NCBI RefSeq assembly: GCF_963422335.1
Contig: NZ_OY729424.1
Coordinates: 3,224,001 to 3,288,000, forward strand
Direction of reading: 5' to 3'
DNA: 64,000 nucleotides
Source of the DNA: an uncultured Roseateles sp.
GTDB lineage: Bacteria > Pseudomonadota > Gammaproteobacteria > Burkholderiales > Burkholderiaceae_C
The first letter of the stretch is position 1; the number at the start of each line of letters is the position of its first letter. Made by a program: the position numbers and the translations under genes. A model generated the notes under the pieces. It had not been told where the DNA came from, made no database searches, and saw nothing but the letters and a program-made list of their open reading frames with translations. Below are positions 43,191 to 54,401 of this stretch, piece after piece.

Positions 43191-44324
43191 TTAGGCGAAT
43201 ACTCCCGCCGTGTCCTGCATCCGTGCCGACACCTCGCCGAGGTGGTGCAGGCTGTCGCCGAACTGCAGCTCCATCGCCGTGAGACGCTTGAAGTAGTGGC
43301 TGCTGATGTATTCGTCGGTCACGCCGATGCCGCCATGCAGCTGGGTGCACTGTTGGCCGACATAGCGCGTCGACTGGCCCAGCTGGTACTTGGCCTGGCT
43401 CAGCGCGCGGCGGCGCTGGGCAGGCGTTTCGCCAAGTTTCAGTGTCGCAAAGTAGCTCATCGAGCGGGCCAGCTCCAGCTGCATCTTCACGTCGGCCATG
43501 CGGTGGCGCAGCGCCTGGAAGCTGCTGATGACGACGCCGAACTGCTTGCGCGTGTTCAGGTACTCGGCGGTGATGGCGACCAGCTTGTCCATCGCCCCCA
43601 CGGCCTCGGCGCACAGTGCCGCAATGCCCACGTCGACGGCCAGCTCCAGCAGCGCGTGGCCGTCCAGGCTGATCAGCTGGGCGGGGCTGTTGGCGAACTT
43701 CACTTCGGCGGCACGCGAGCCGTCCTGCGTCAGATAGCCCTGGGTCGTCACACCCGCAGCGCTGCGCTCGACCAGGAACAGTACGATGCCTGCCGCGTCG
43801 TCAGCCGCGCCGGAAACGCGGGCCGGCACGATGAAGGCATCGGCGCGATCACCGCAGGGCACCACGCTCTTGGCGCCGCTGATCATCCAGCCCGCCACGC
43901 CGGAAACGGCGGTGGTGCTGACATGGTTCAGCCGGTAGCGGGCTGCGCGCTCCTGATGCGCCAGCACGAGCAGCGCCTCGCCGCCGGCGATCTTGGGCAG
44001 CCAGGCCGCTTGCAAGGCCTCGGGCGCGGCCTGCAGCGCAGCGCTGGCCATCAGTGCGCCCTGGGCATAAGGCTCGAGCACCAGGCCACGGCCCAGCTCT
44101 TCCATCACCACCATCGCGTCAACGGCGCCGAAGCCCATGCCGCCATGCGCCTCCGGCACGGCCAGGCCCATCAAGCCCAGCCCGGCCAGCGCCTGCCAGT
44201 CTTCGGCCGATTGGCCGCCGGCACGCACCACCTCGCGGCGGTGCTCGAAGCCGTAGTCCTTGTCGACCCAGCGGCGCACCGCGTCGCGCAGCGATTCCTG
44301 GTCGTCGGTGAAATCAAAGTCCAT
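43191..44324 (-). CDS. Acyl-CoA dehydrogenase, small subunit (PimD-like)
   Basis: Flavoprotein-family acyl-CoA dehydrogenase of 377 residues, downstream of and co-directional with a second ACAD gene. N-terminal MDFDFTDDQESLRDAVRRWV and C-terminal QLHGGIGVTDEYISSHYFKRL are family features. Paired, unequal ACADs of this kind (pimC/pimD of Rhodopseudomonas) form heteromeric enzymes acting on medium or dicarboxylic acyl-CoAs; the small member often lacks full catalytic equipment. The substrate cannot be read here. It follows the large-subunit gene by 15 bases and ends at a terminator. Confidence 0.85.
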   Translation of the reverse strand: MDFDFTDDQESLRDAVRRWVDKDYGFEHRREVVRAGGQSAEDWQALAGLGLMGLAVPEAHGGMGFGAVDAMVVMEELGRGLVLEPYAQGALMASAALQAAPEALQAAWLPKIAGGEALLVLAHQERAARYRLNHVSTTAVSGVAGWMISGAKSVVPCGDRADAFIVPARVSGAADDAAGIVLFLVERSAAGVTTQGYLTQDGSRAAEVKFANSPAQLISLDGHALLELAVDVGIAALCAEAVGAMDKLVAITAEYLNTRKQFGVVISSFQALRHRMADVKMQLELARSMSYFATLKLGETPAQRRRALSQAKYQLGQSTRYVGQQCTQLHGGIGVTDEYISSHYFKRLTAMELQFGDSLHHLGEVSARMQDTAGVFA

Positions 44325-44339
44325 GTTCTTGTCTCCTGC

Positions 44340-45518
44340 TTAACCGAGAACCACTTGGGAAACGATATTGCGCTGCACCTCGTTGCTGCCGCCGTAAATC
44401 GTCGTCTTGCGGTAATTGAAATAGCTGCTGGCCAGCGGCGGGCAGTGCGCCGCGCCGACGTAGTCGCCCTGCCAGCCGGCTTCCATCGCCTCCTGGATGA
44501 AGGGCAGGCTGTACGGCCCGGCGGCCAGCATCATCAGCTCGGTGTAGCGCTGCTGGATCTCGCTGCCGCGTATCTTCAAGAGGCCCGCCACGTCCAGGCT
44601 CTGCTTGCCGCTCTTCTCGGCGGACAGCACGCGCAGCACCATCATCTCCAGCGCGACGATGTCCACCTCCAGCTTGGCGATCTCGTCGCGGAAGCGGGTG
44701 TCGTCATACACGCCCTCGGCCCTGGCGATGCGTTTCAGCCGTTCCAGCTCGCGCTTGGCGCGGTTGACGTCGGCGATATTGGTGCGCTCGTGGGCCAACA
44801 GGTATTTGGCATAGGTCCAGCCCTTGTTCTCCTCGCCGACCAGGTTCTCGGCCGGCACCTCGACGTTGTCGAAGAACACCTCGTTCACCTCGTGTTCGCC
44901 GTCCAGCATGATGATGGGCCGCACGGTCACGCCGGGCGACTTCATGTCGATCAGCAGGAAGCTGATGCCGGTCTGCGGCTTGCCGGAGGTGTCGGTGCGC
45001 ACTAGGCAGAAGATCCAGTCGCCGTACTGACCCAGGGTCGTCCAGGTCTTCTGGCCGTTGACGAGGTATTTGTCGCCTTGCCGTTCGGCACGGCACTTGA
45101 CCGAGGCCAGGTCCGAGCCCGAGCCCGGTTCGCTATAGCCCTGGCTCCACCAGACTTCGCCACTCATGATGCCGGGCAGGTGGCGCGCCTGCTGCTCGGG
45201 CGAGCCGAAGGCCATGATCACCGGCGCCACCATCACCGGGCCGAAGGGAACGACACGCGGCGCACCGGCCAGTGCGCATTCTTCTTCGAACAGATGGCGC
45301 TGGATCGCATTCCAGCCCGGGCCACCGAACTGCTTGGGCCAGGCCCAGCCATGCCATCCTTTCTTGCCCAGGATGCGCGCCCAGCGCTGCAGATCGTCCT
45401 TGGAAAGGCGCAGCGCGTTGTGCACCTTGTGGCTGATGTCCTGGGGCAGGTTCTCGGCCACCCATTGCCGGATCTCGGCACGGAAGGCGAGTTCGTCGGG
45501 GGTGAAATTCAAGTCCAC
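44340..45518 (-). CDS. Acyl-CoA dehydrogenase, large subunit (PimC-like)
   Basis: Acyl-CoA dehydrogenase of 392 residues. Start at GTG 45518 with AGGAGA at good spacing. Recognisable parts are MDLNFTPDELAFRAEIRQWV, the FAD region WWSQGYSEPGSGSDLASV, and the C-terminal TTIYGGSNEVQRNIVSQVVLG. It is the first gene of a two-gene unit with the smaller ACAD, as in pimeloyl-CoA dehydrogenase operons, but no other pim genes are near. It is divergent from the rpiR-gsi operon. Confidence 0.88.
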   Translation of the reverse strand: MDLNFTPDELAFRAEIRQWVAENLPQDISHKVHNALRLSKDDLQRWARILGKKGWHGWAWPKQFGGPGWNAIQRHLFEEECALAGAPRVVPFGPVMVAPVIMAFGSPEQQARHLPGIMSGEVWWSQGYSEPGSGSDLASVKCRAERQGDKYLVNGQKTWTTLGQYGDWIFCLVRTDTSGKPQTGISFLLIDMKSPGVTVRPIIMLDGEHEVNEVFFDNVEVPAENLVGEENKGWTYAKYLLAHERTNIADVNRAKRELERLKRIARAEGVYDDTRFRDEIAKLEVDIVALEMMVLRVLSAEKSGKQSLDVAGLLKIRGSEIQQRYTELMMLAAGPYSLPFIQEAMEAGWQGDYVGAAHCPPLASSYFNYRKTTIYGGSNEVQRNIVSQVVLG

Positions 45519-45681
45519 GGGGGTCTCCTGTCTGGCATGCGTCGCGGCATTGGGGATGTTTTAGCACGATCGTTCGCTTATCGGATGTCTCTGCTGAGAC
45601 AGCGGGGTGGAGATCAGGGTTTGTACCGGTGTACCTTTTGAGCATGGGGCTGGAAGCATCCTTACAATGCGGTCAAATTGT

Positions 45682-45697
45682 TGAAAGAAAGCTTTCA
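45682..45697. promoter_or_regulatory. Inverted repeat over the rpiR start, possible autoregulatory site
   Basis: TGAAAG and CTTTCA flank four bases, and the central GAAAGCTTTC is a perfect 10-bp palindrome. The right arm runs into the ATG of the RpiR-family gene. Location at the start of a regulator gene in a divergent region suggests autorepression, but no binding data or second copy supports this. Confidence 0.4.
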
Positions 45698-46665
45698 TGA
45701 CCACTGCCGCCACGGCCTGGAGCGGTCGCCTGGCCGGTCTGCCTGTGCTGCAGCAGATCGCCCAGCGCGCCGACTCGCTGCCCGCCACCCAGGCCAAGAT
45801 GGCCCGGGCGGTGCTGGCCCATCCGTTCCGCGCCGCCACCGCCTCGATCGAGGACTTTGCGCGCGAGGTTGGTGTGTCGATGGCTTCGGCCAATCGCTTT
45901 GCCGTGGCTCTGGGCTTTGCCGGCTACGCCCAGTTCCGGCTGGAGCTGACGCGGGCCTTTGAATCCACACTGGCCCCGGTCGAGCGCCTGCGCAGCGGCC
46001 TGCAGCAGCAGGCCAGCAACAGCGCCGAGGCCATGGCCTGGTCGCTGCAGGAGGATGTGCGCAATCTGGAGGCCACCAGCCAGGCCTTGCAGCCCGAGGC
46101 CTGCGAGCAGGCGGTGGAGATGATCCTGGCCGCCCGGCGCGTCAATACGCTGGGCTATGGCGCCAGCGGCTTCCTGGCCGGCCTCTTGCACCACGAGCTG
46201 GATGCCTACCACCCGAATGTGGCGACGCTGCCGCAGCTGGGTGGGCCTACGCACGCGGCGCGGCAGATCTTCAAGCTGGGCGCGGAAGACCTGGTCGTCG
46301 TCGTCGCCATGCCCCGCTACAGCGAAGACTCGGTGGTGTTGACGGCGATGGCCCGCGAGCGCGGCGCCAAGGTGCTGGCGCTGACCGACCAACCCGGCTC
46401 GCCGGTCGTGCCGCTGGCCGATGCGGTGATCTATGTGCGCACCGTCAAGCAGTTGTCGGCGACCTCGAATGCGGCCGCGCTGGCCTGCATTGAGGCCTTG
46501 AGTGCGGCTGTGGCCCGGCGTGTGCCGCAGGCGGTGGAGCGTGCCCAGGCCCTGGCCCAGGTGGTGATGCCTTGGCTGCACATGAACAAAACCGGGCTGC
46601 GTGCCCAGACCAGCCTCCAGCTTGCGCAGCAGCAGGCCGAGCGCGCGGCCGAGTCGAAATCTTGA
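45697..46665 (+). CDS. MurR/RpiR-family transcriptional regulator
   Basis: Regulator of 322 residues: N-terminal HTH_6 domain (ATQAKMARAVLAHPFRAATASIEDFAREVGVSMASANRFAVALGF) and C-terminal SIS domain (VNTLGYGASGFLAGLL ... LVVVVAMPRYSEDSVVLTAMARERGAKVLALTD) that binds phosphosugar-like or other ligands. It heads the operon with iaaA, gsiABCD and a DmpA-type peptidase and probably controls it. An inverted repeat overlaps its start codon. The effector is unknown; E. coli gsi has no such regulator. Confidence 0.87.
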   Translation: MTTAATAWSGRLAGLPVLQQIAQRADSLPATQAKMARAVLAHPFRAATASIEDFAREVGVSMASANRFAVALGFAGYAQFRLELTRAFESTLAPVERLRSGLQQQASNSAEAMAWSLQEDVRNLEATSQALQPEACEQAVEMILAARRVNTLGYGASGFLAGLLHHELDAYHPNVATLPQLGGPTHAARQIFKLGAEDLVVVVAMPRYSEDSVVLTAMARERGAKVLALTDQPGSPVVPLADAVIYVRTVKQLSATSNAAALACIEALSAAVARRVPQAVERAQALAQVVMPWLHMNKTGLRAQTSLQLAQQQAERAAESKS

Positions 46666-46676
46666 TGGGAAGCATG

Positions 46677-47656
46677 ATGAGTGACAGTCAAACGAAACCC
46701 AGCCCGGTGCTGGTCATCCACGGCGGTGCGGGCACCCTGCTGCGCAGCAAGATGTCGGCCGAGAAAGAGGCCGAGTACCTGGCGGCGCTGCAGCGCATCC
46801 TGGCAGCCGGCCAGGCGCAGCTGGCCCAGGGCGCGGCGGCGCTTGACGTGGCCGTCGAGGCGGTGCGCCAGCTGGAGGAATGCGAGCTGTTCAATGCCGG
46901 CAAGGGTGCGGTCTACACCGCTGCCGCCACGCATGAGCTCGATGCCAGCGTGATGGACGGCCGCACCTTGCAAGCCGGCGCCGTGGCCGGCCTGCGCTGC
47001 ACCCGCAACCCGGTGCTGGCCGCCCGCGCGGTGATGGAACACAGCGAACACCTGATGTTCATCGGCGAGGCGGCCGATGCGTTCGCCGCGGCCCAAGGTC
47101 TGGAGCAGGTCGAGCCCGACTGGTTCGACACGCCGGCCCGGCTGGAGCAGCTGCAGCGCGCCCAGGCCGCCAAGGCCGGCGTGCTGCTGGACCACGACGG
47201 GCAGAACGGCAGCAGCGGCCCGATTGCCGAGGGCAGCAAGTTCGGCACCGTCGGCGCCGTGGCGCTGGACGCCGCCGGCCATCTGGCCGCCGCCACCTCC
47301 ACCGGCGGCATGACCAACAAGCAGGTCGGCCGCGTTGGCGACTCGCCCATCCTCGGTGCCGGCTGTTATGCCAGCGATGCCACCGTGGCTGTCTCCTGCA
47401 CCGGCACCGGCGAAGCCTTCATGCGCTTGCTGGCGGCCTACGATGTGTCGGCCCAGATGGAGTATCTGGGCCTCGATGTGGTCACTGCCGCCGGCCGCGT
47501 GGTCAACGACAAGCTGCCACGGCTGAATGGCCGTGGTGGCCTGATCGCAGTGGCCGCCAATGGCGAGGTCTGCATGCCGTTCAACACGGAGGGCATGTAC
47601 CGGGGCTTTGCGCGGGTCGGCGAGCCGGTGGTCGCAGCAATCTACGGAGAGTCCGC

Positions 47657-47660
<4 letters not shown>
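46677..47660 (+). CDS. iaaA: Isoaspartyl peptidase / L-asparaginase
   Basis: N-terminal nucleophile hydrolase, 327 residues, cleaves itself to expose a threonine and then hydrolyses beta-aspartyl dipeptides and asparagine. The cleavage site is at Gly-Thr191 (KFGTVGAVALD); HGGAGT and DASVMDGRT are typical. Several in-frame ATGs precede; I chose 46677, close behind a GGGAAG stretch. In E. coli, iaaA is the first gene of iaaA-gsiABCD, the order seen here. It can in principle also split beta-Asp-Arg from cyanophycin. It overlaps gsiA by 4 bases. Confidence 0.9.
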
Positions 47661-49489
<1,829 letters not shown>

Positions 49490-49537
49490 ACTATTTCTTG
49501 TTGGTCTCGTTGATTCCCATCATTTGAAGGAGAAACC

Positions 49538-51091
49538 ATGAAACGCCGAATTTATTTTGCCTCGCTGCTGCAAGCTGCCCTGGCCATTGCCGTTGGTCTG
49601 GGTGCTGCCCACAGCGCGCAGGCGCAGGACAAGACCGCCGTGTTCGCGGTCAACAACACCTTCTCGTCGCTGGACCCCTACGACACCAATGCCACCCTGG
49701 ACCTGTCTGTCTGCAAGTCCTTCTACCAGGGCCTCTACACCTTCGACAAGGACTTGAAGGTCACGCCGCAGCTGGCCGACAGCTACGAGACCGCCAAGGC
49801 CGGCCTGATCTACACCTTCAAGCTGAAGAAGGGCATCAAGTTCCACGACGGCAGCGACTTCAATGCCTCGGTCGTGAAGGCGATGTTCGACCGCGTCACC
49901 AACCCGGAGAACAAGCTCAAGCGCTACAACCTGTTCTCGAATATCGACAGCACGACGGTGATCGATGACTTCACCGTGCGCATCACGCTGAAGCGCCCGT
50001 TCTCGGCCTTTATCAACCAGCTGGCCCATCCGTCGGCGGCGATGATTTCGCCGGCGGCGCTGGCGAAGTACGGCAAGCAGATCGGCCTGAACCCGGTCGG
50101 CACCGGCCCGTTCAAGTTCGTCGAGTGGAAGCAGCCCGACTACATGAAGGTCGTCAAGTTCGACGGCTACTGGAAAAAGGGTCTGCCCAAGATCGACGGC
50201 ATCATCTGGAAGCCGGTCACCGACAACAACACCCGTACCGCGATGCTGCAGGCCGGCGAGGCGCACTTCACCGCGCCGGTGCCTTATGAGCAGGCGGAGA
50301 ACCTGGCCAAGAATCCGAAGCTGGACCTGGTCAGCTATCCGGGCATCTTCGCCTACTACATGTCGATGAACACGCTGAGGAAGCCGTTCAATGACGTGCG
50401 CGTGCGCCACGCGATCAATTACGCCATCAACAAGCAGGCCTTGGCCAAGGTCGTGTTCTACGGCTATGCCGAGCCCGCGCAGGGGCCGGTGCCCATGGGC
50501 GTGGAGTTCGCGGCCAAGACCGGCAGCTACGAATTCAACCCCGCCAAGGCGCGCGAGCTGCTGAAGGAAGCCGGCTATCCGAACGGCTTCGAGACCGAGC
50601 TCTGGTCGGCCAATAACAGCACTACGCAAAAGGCCACGCAGTTCCTGCAGCAGCAGCTGGGTCAGGTCGGCATCAAGGCCAAGATCACGTTGCTGGAGAC
50701 CGGCCAGCGCGTGCAGCAGATGGAGAACGTGCAGAAGCCCGAAGACGCCGCCGTGCGCCTGAACTTCGCCGGCTGGTCGGCTTCCACCGGCGAGGCCGAC
50801 TGGGGCCTGCGCCCGCTGTTCGCCACCGAGGCCCAACCGCCACGGCTGCAGAACTTTGCCTACTACAGCAACAAGGAGTTCGACGACCTGCTGTACGAGG
50901 CCCTGGGCAGCTCGGATCGCGAGAAGAAGATCAAGATCTACAAGCAGGCGCAGGAGATCGTGCACAAGGACGCGCCCTGGGCTTTCCTGGTCACGGCCAA
51001 GGTGGCCTATGCCAAGGCGAAGAACCTGAAGGGCGTCTACCAGATGCCTGACAACTCCTTCTTCTACGAAGACGTCGAGTTCACCAAGTAA
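49538..51091 (+). CDS. gsiB: Periplasmic peptide-binding protein (GsiB-like)
   Basis: SBP_bac_5 family binding protein of 517 residues with a signal peptide (residues 1-29, ending AHSAQAQ). AAGGAG lies 6 bases before ATG 49538. Family blocks include SLDPYDTNATLDLSVCKSFYQGLYTFD, KGIKFHDGSDF and DAPWAFLVTAK. Length and neighbours match GsiB, the glutathione receptor of E. coli. Ligand specificity is not readable; short or isoaspartyl peptides are possible. Confidence 0.86.
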   Translation: MKRRIYFASLLQAALAIAVGLGAAHSAQAQDKTAVFAVNNTFSSLDPYDTNATLDLSVCKSFYQGLYTFDKDLKVTPQLADSYETAKAGLIYTFKLKKGIKFHDGSDFNASVVKAMFDRVTNPENKLKRYNLFSNIDSTTVIDDFTVRITLKRPFSAFINQLAHPSAAMISPAALAKYGKQIGLNPVGTGPFKFVEWKQPDYMKVVKFDGYWKKGLPKIDGIIWKPVTDNNTRTAMLQAGEAHFTAPVPYEQAENLAKNPKLDLVSYPGIFAYYMSMNTLRKPFNDVRVRHAINYAINKQALAKVVFYGYAEPAQGPVPMGVEFAAKTGSYEFNPAKARELLKEAGYPNGFETELWSANNSTTQKATQFLQQQLGQVGIKAKITLLETGQRVQQMENVQKPEDAAVRLNFAGWSASTGEADWGLRPLFATEAQPPRLQNFAYYSNKEFDDLLYEALGSSDREKKIKIYKQAQEIVHKDAPWAFLVTAKVAYAKAKNLKGVYQMPDNSFFYEDVEFTK

Positions 51092-51159
51092 CGCAAGCGC
51101 CGGTGGCCGTGCCTGTCTCTGACGGGTACGGCCCAAGCGGTGCAACCTCGGATCTATCC

Positions 51160-52080
51160 ATGTTTCAGTACGTCATCAAGCGCTTGGCGGGCCTGCTGCC
51201 CACCCTGCTGATTGTTGCGGTGTTCGTGTTCTTCTTCGTCCACCTGCTGCCCGGCGACCCTGCGCGCCTGGCCGCGGGGGCCGAGGCCGACGAGAAGACC
51301 GTCGAGCTGGTGCGCCGCGATCTCGGCCTGGACAAACCGCTGCCGGAGCAGTTCGTGCGCTTCGTCACCGGCGTCGTGCACGGCGACTTCGGCCACTCGA
51401 TGCGCTCCAAGCGCCCGGTGGCTGACGAGATCGCCGAGCGCTTCCCCTACACCCTGAAGCTGACCATCGCGGCGATGGGCTGGTCGGTGCTGCTGGGCCT
51501 GGTGATCGGCGTGATCTCGGCCGTCAAGCGCAACCGCTGGCCGGACCGCTTGGGCATGACCCTGGCGGTGTCGGGCATCTCGTTCCCCTCGTTCGCGCTG
51601 GGCCTGTTGCTGATGATGGTCTTCGCCGTCGGCCTGGGCTGGCTGCCGACCGTGGGTGCCGACACCTGGAAGCACTATCTGTTGCCGTCTATCACGCTCG
51701 GTGCCGGCGTGGCGGCGGTGATGGCGCGCTTCACCCGCTCGTCGTTCGTCGACATCCTGCATGAGGACTACATCCGCACCGCTCGGGCCAAGGGCGTGTC
51801 CGAGAAGATGGTGGTGCTCAAGCACGGCCTGCGCAATGCGCTGATTCCGGTCGTCACGATGATGGGCCTGCAGTTCGGTTTTCTGCTCGGCGGCTCCATC
51901 GTCGTCGAGAAGGTCTTCAACTGGCCGGGCATGGGCCGCCTCCTGGTCGATGCGGTCGAGATGCGCGACTACCCCGTCATACAGGCCGAGGTGCTGTTGT
52001 TCTCGCTGCAGTTCATCCTGATCAATCTGATTGTTGACGTGCTCTACGGCGTGATCAACCCGACCATCCGGTACAAATGA
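51160..52080 (+). CDS. gsiC: Peptide ABC transporter permease (GsiC-like)
   Basis: DppB/GsiC-type permease of 306 residues, the same length as E. coli GsiC. It starts MFQYVIKRLAGLLPTLLIV at ATG 51160; a longer frame from 51103 adds a non-homologous extension. Conserved segments are HLLPGDPARLAAG, the EAA loop region DYIRTARAKGVSEKMVVLKHGLRNALIPV and GRLLVDAVEMRDYPVIQ. Six membrane segments. It pairs with GsiD encoded one base after its stop. Confidence 0.9.
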   Translation: MFQYVIKRLAGLLPTLLIVAVFVFFFVHLLPGDPARLAAGAEADEKTVELVRRDLGLDKPLPEQFVRFVTGVVHGDFGHSMRSKRPVADEIAERFPYTLKLTIAAMGWSVLLGLVIGVISAVKRNRWPDRLGMTLAVSGISFPSFALGLLLMMVFAVGLGWLPTVGADTWKHYLLPSITLGAGVAAVMARFTRSSFVDILHEDYIRTARAKGVSEKMVVLKHGLRNALIPVVTMMGLQFGFLLGGSIVVEKVFNWPGMGRLLVDAVEMRDYPVIQAEVLLFSLQFILINLIVDVLYGVINPTIRYK

Positions 52081-52081
52081 C

Positions 52082-52966
52082 ATGAGCACCCTCATCGCAA
52101 CTCAGGCAACACAGCTGCGCTCGCCCGGCAGCGAGTTCTGGCGCAAGTTCAAGAAGCAGCATGTGGCCGTGGCGGCGCTGGCCTTCATCGCACTGCTGGT
52201 GCTGACGGCTCTGGCCGCGCCCTGGATCGTGCCCTATGACGCCGAGAACTTCTTCGACTACGAGCGCATCAATGCCTTGCCCTCGGCCGAGCACTGGTTC
52301 GGCGTCGATGCGCTGGGCCGCGACATCTTCAGCCGCATCGTGATGGGCTCGCGCGTCTCGCTGACGGCCGGTCTGGTGTCTGTCGCGGTGGGCTCCCTGG
52401 TAGGCACGACCTTCGGCCTGCTCGCCGGCTATTACGAGGGCTGGTGGGACCGCACCATCATGCGGCTGTGCGATGTGCTGTTCGCCTTCCCCGGCATTCT
52501 GCTGGCCATCGGCATCGTCGCCATCCTCGGCGGCGGCATGTTCAACGTCATCATCGCCGTGGCGGTGTTCTCGATCCCGACCTTTGCCCGCCTGGTGCGC
52601 GGCAATACCCTGGCGCTGAAGCACCTGACCTACATCGAGGCGGCACGCAGCATCGGCGCCTCGGACTGGACCATCATCACCCGCCACATCCTGCCCGGCA
52701 CGGTGTCTACCGTGGTCGTGTTCTTCACGATGCGCATAGGCACCTCCATCATCACCGCGGCCAGCCTTTCGTTCCTGGGCATGGGCGCTCAGCCGCCGAC
52801 GCCGGAGTGGGGCGCGATGCTCAACGAGGCGCGCAGCGACATGGTCAATGCGCCGCATATCGCCATCATCCCCAGCATCGCCATCTTCCTGACCGTGCTG
52901 GCCTTCAATCTGCTCGGCGACGGCCTGCGCGACGCGCTGGACCCGAAGCTGGACAGCTCGCGCTGA
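52082..52966 (+). CDS. gsiD: Peptide ABC transporter permease (GsiD-like)
   Basis: DppC/GsiD-type permease of 294 residues. The N-terminal segment FKKQHVAVAALAFIALLVLTALAAPWIVPYD, the HWFGVDALGRDIFSRIV motif and the EAA loop YIEAARSIGASDWTIITRHILPG are characteristic. It completes the transporter with GsiA, GsiB and GsiC, and lies directly before the DmpA-type aminopeptidase gene with 7 bases between. Confidence 0.9.
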   Translation: MSTLIATQATQLRSPGSEFWRKFKKQHVAVAALAFIALLVLTALAAPWIVPYDAENFFDYERINALPSAEHWFGVDALGRDIFSRIVMGSRVSLTAGLVSVAVGSLVGTTFGLLAGYYEGWWDRTIMRLCDVLFAFPGILLAIGIVAILGGGMFNVIIAVAVFSIPTFARLVRGNTLALKHLTYIEAARSIGASDWTIITRHILPGTVSTVVVFFTMRIGTSIITAASLSFLGMGAQPPTPEWGAMLNEARSDMVNAPHIAIIPSIAIFLTVLAFNLLGDGLRDALDPKLDSSR

Positions 52967-52973
52967 ACTGAAC

Positions 52974-53981
52974 ATGGACGCACCGCGCATCGGCACGCTG
53001 GCCGCCGGCCCGCTCGACAGCCTGGCCGATGTGGCCGGCGTCACCGTCGGCCATTGCACGCTGGACGCCGGTGCGGTGCAGACCGGCGTGACGGCCATCC
53101 TGCCTCATGGCGGCGACCTGTTCATGCACAAGGTGCCGGCCGGCCTGGCCGTGCTGAACGGCTTCGGCAAGAGCATGGGTCTGGTCCAGGTTCAGGAGCT
53201 GGGCGTGCTGGAAACGTCCATCGCGCTGACCAACACCTTGAGTGTGGGCACGGTGGCCACGGCGCTCACTCGTGAAGCGATAGCCCGTCAACCCGAGATT
53301 GGTCGCAGCCTGCCCACCGTCAACCCGCTGGTGTTCGAATGCAACGATGGCTATCTGAACGACGCTCAGGCCTTTGCTGTGCACGAGACACATCTGCAGC
53401 AGGCGCTTGCCGCAGCGGGTAGCGCCTTCGCGCAGGGCAGCGTCGGGGCCGGTCGGGGCATGAGCGCCTTCGGTGTCAAGGGCGGCATAGGCTCGGCCTC
53501 GCGCATCGCCGTCGGCGGCCACACCGTCGGCGCGCTGGTGCTGGCCAATTTCGGCCGGCCCGAGCAATTGATCGTCGCCGGCAAGCATCTGGGGCCGCAG
53601 CTGCTGCAGCGTCTGGCCCAGGCCGAATCAAGCCCCGAGCGCGGCTCCATCATCATCATCCTGGCCACCGACGTGCCGCTGGACTCCCGCCAACTGACCC
53701 GCCTGGCCCGCCGCGCAGGGGCAGGTCTTGCCCGCACCGGCTCCGACTACGGTCATGGCAGCGGCGACATCGCCCTGGCCTTCAGCACCGCCTACACGGT
53801 TCCGCAAAACCCCCGCGAGGCCATGCCGGCGCTGGCCATGCTGCACGAGGCGATGCTGGACAGTCTGTTCCAGGCCGCAGCCCAGGCCACCGAGCAGGCG
53901 ATTGTCAATGCTTTATTTGCCGCCACTGAGGTGGTGGGGCGCGACGGGCATCAGCGCCTGGCGCTGCGGGATTTGCTGTAG
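52974..53981 (+). CDS. DmpA-type S58 aminopeptidase (Ser nucleophile)
   Basis: Self-processing P1/S58 peptidase of 335 residues, related to DmpA/BapA enzymes that release D- or beta-amino acids from short peptides. The autocleavage site is Gly224-Ser225 in ERGSIIIILATDVPL, and DVAGVTVGHCTL with VFECNDGYLND are family blocks. No signal peptide is seen, so it would act on imported peptides in the cytoplasm. It ends the rpiR-iaaA-gsiABCD operon and suggests unusual peptides as the transported substrate. Confidence 0.87.
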   Translation: MDAPRIGTLAAGPLDSLADVAGVTVGHCTLDAGAVQTGVTAILPHGGDLFMHKVPAGLAVLNGFGKSMGLVQVQELGVLETSIALTNTLSVGTVATALTREAIARQPEIGRSLPTVNPLVFECNDGYLNDAQAFAVHETHLQQALAAAGSAFAQGSVGAGRGMSAFGVKGGIGSASRIAVGGHTVGALVLANFGRPEQLIVAGKHLGPQLLQRLAQAESSPERGSIIIILATDVPLDSRQLTRLARRAGAGLARTGSDYGHGSGDIALAFSTAYTVPQNPREAMPALAMLHEAMLDSLFQAAAQATEQAIVNALFAATEVVGRDGHQRLALRDLL

Positions 53982-53999
53982 CCCCCTGCGAAGCTCAGT

Positions 54000-54392
54000 T
54001 CAGGCTCCCGGTGCCCAGCCCTTGGGTGCCTCGCACATCAGCGCCAGGGGGTTGCCGGCCGGGTCCTTGAAGAAGGCCAGCCACAGATCGTGGTCGGGCA
54101 TGGGGGCGACCCGTTGCGGGCCCTGCTGGAAGCTGACACCTCTCTCGGTCAGCGCGGCATGGGCCAGCGCGATATCAGGCACGCGAAAGTACAGCATCGA
54201 ACTGGCCGGCACGAAGGGCAGGCTGCGGGCCTTCTCGATATAGAGCCGCAGGCCGGCCATGTCGAGAAAGAGCAGCTCGCCGAAGCGGTACAGCTTGCGC
54301 AGGCCCAGCGTCGCGGTGTAGAAGGCCTCGGCGGTATCGACGTCGTCGACGGTCAGGGATACCTGACCCACGGCGCTTAGCGCAAAGCTCAT
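54000..54392 (-). CDS. VOC-family protein
   Basis: Glyoxalase-fold protein of 130 residues: VSLTVDDVDTAEAFYTATLGL, a central MLYFRVPDIALAHAALTERG and FFKDPAGNPLALMCE near the end. Likely a small metal-binding enzyme of unknown substrate. It is the last gene of a minus-strand run yajQ-aspartic protease-VOC, 9 bases after the protease. Confidence 0.8.
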   Translation of the reverse strand: MSFALSAVGQVSLTVDDVDTAEAFYTATLGLRKLYRFGELLFLDMAGLRLYIEKARSLPFVPASSMLYFRVPDIALAHAALTERGVSFQQGPQRVAPMPDHDLWLAFFKDPAGNPLALMCEAPKGWAPGA

Positions 54393-54401
54393 GGCGCCTC
54401 C

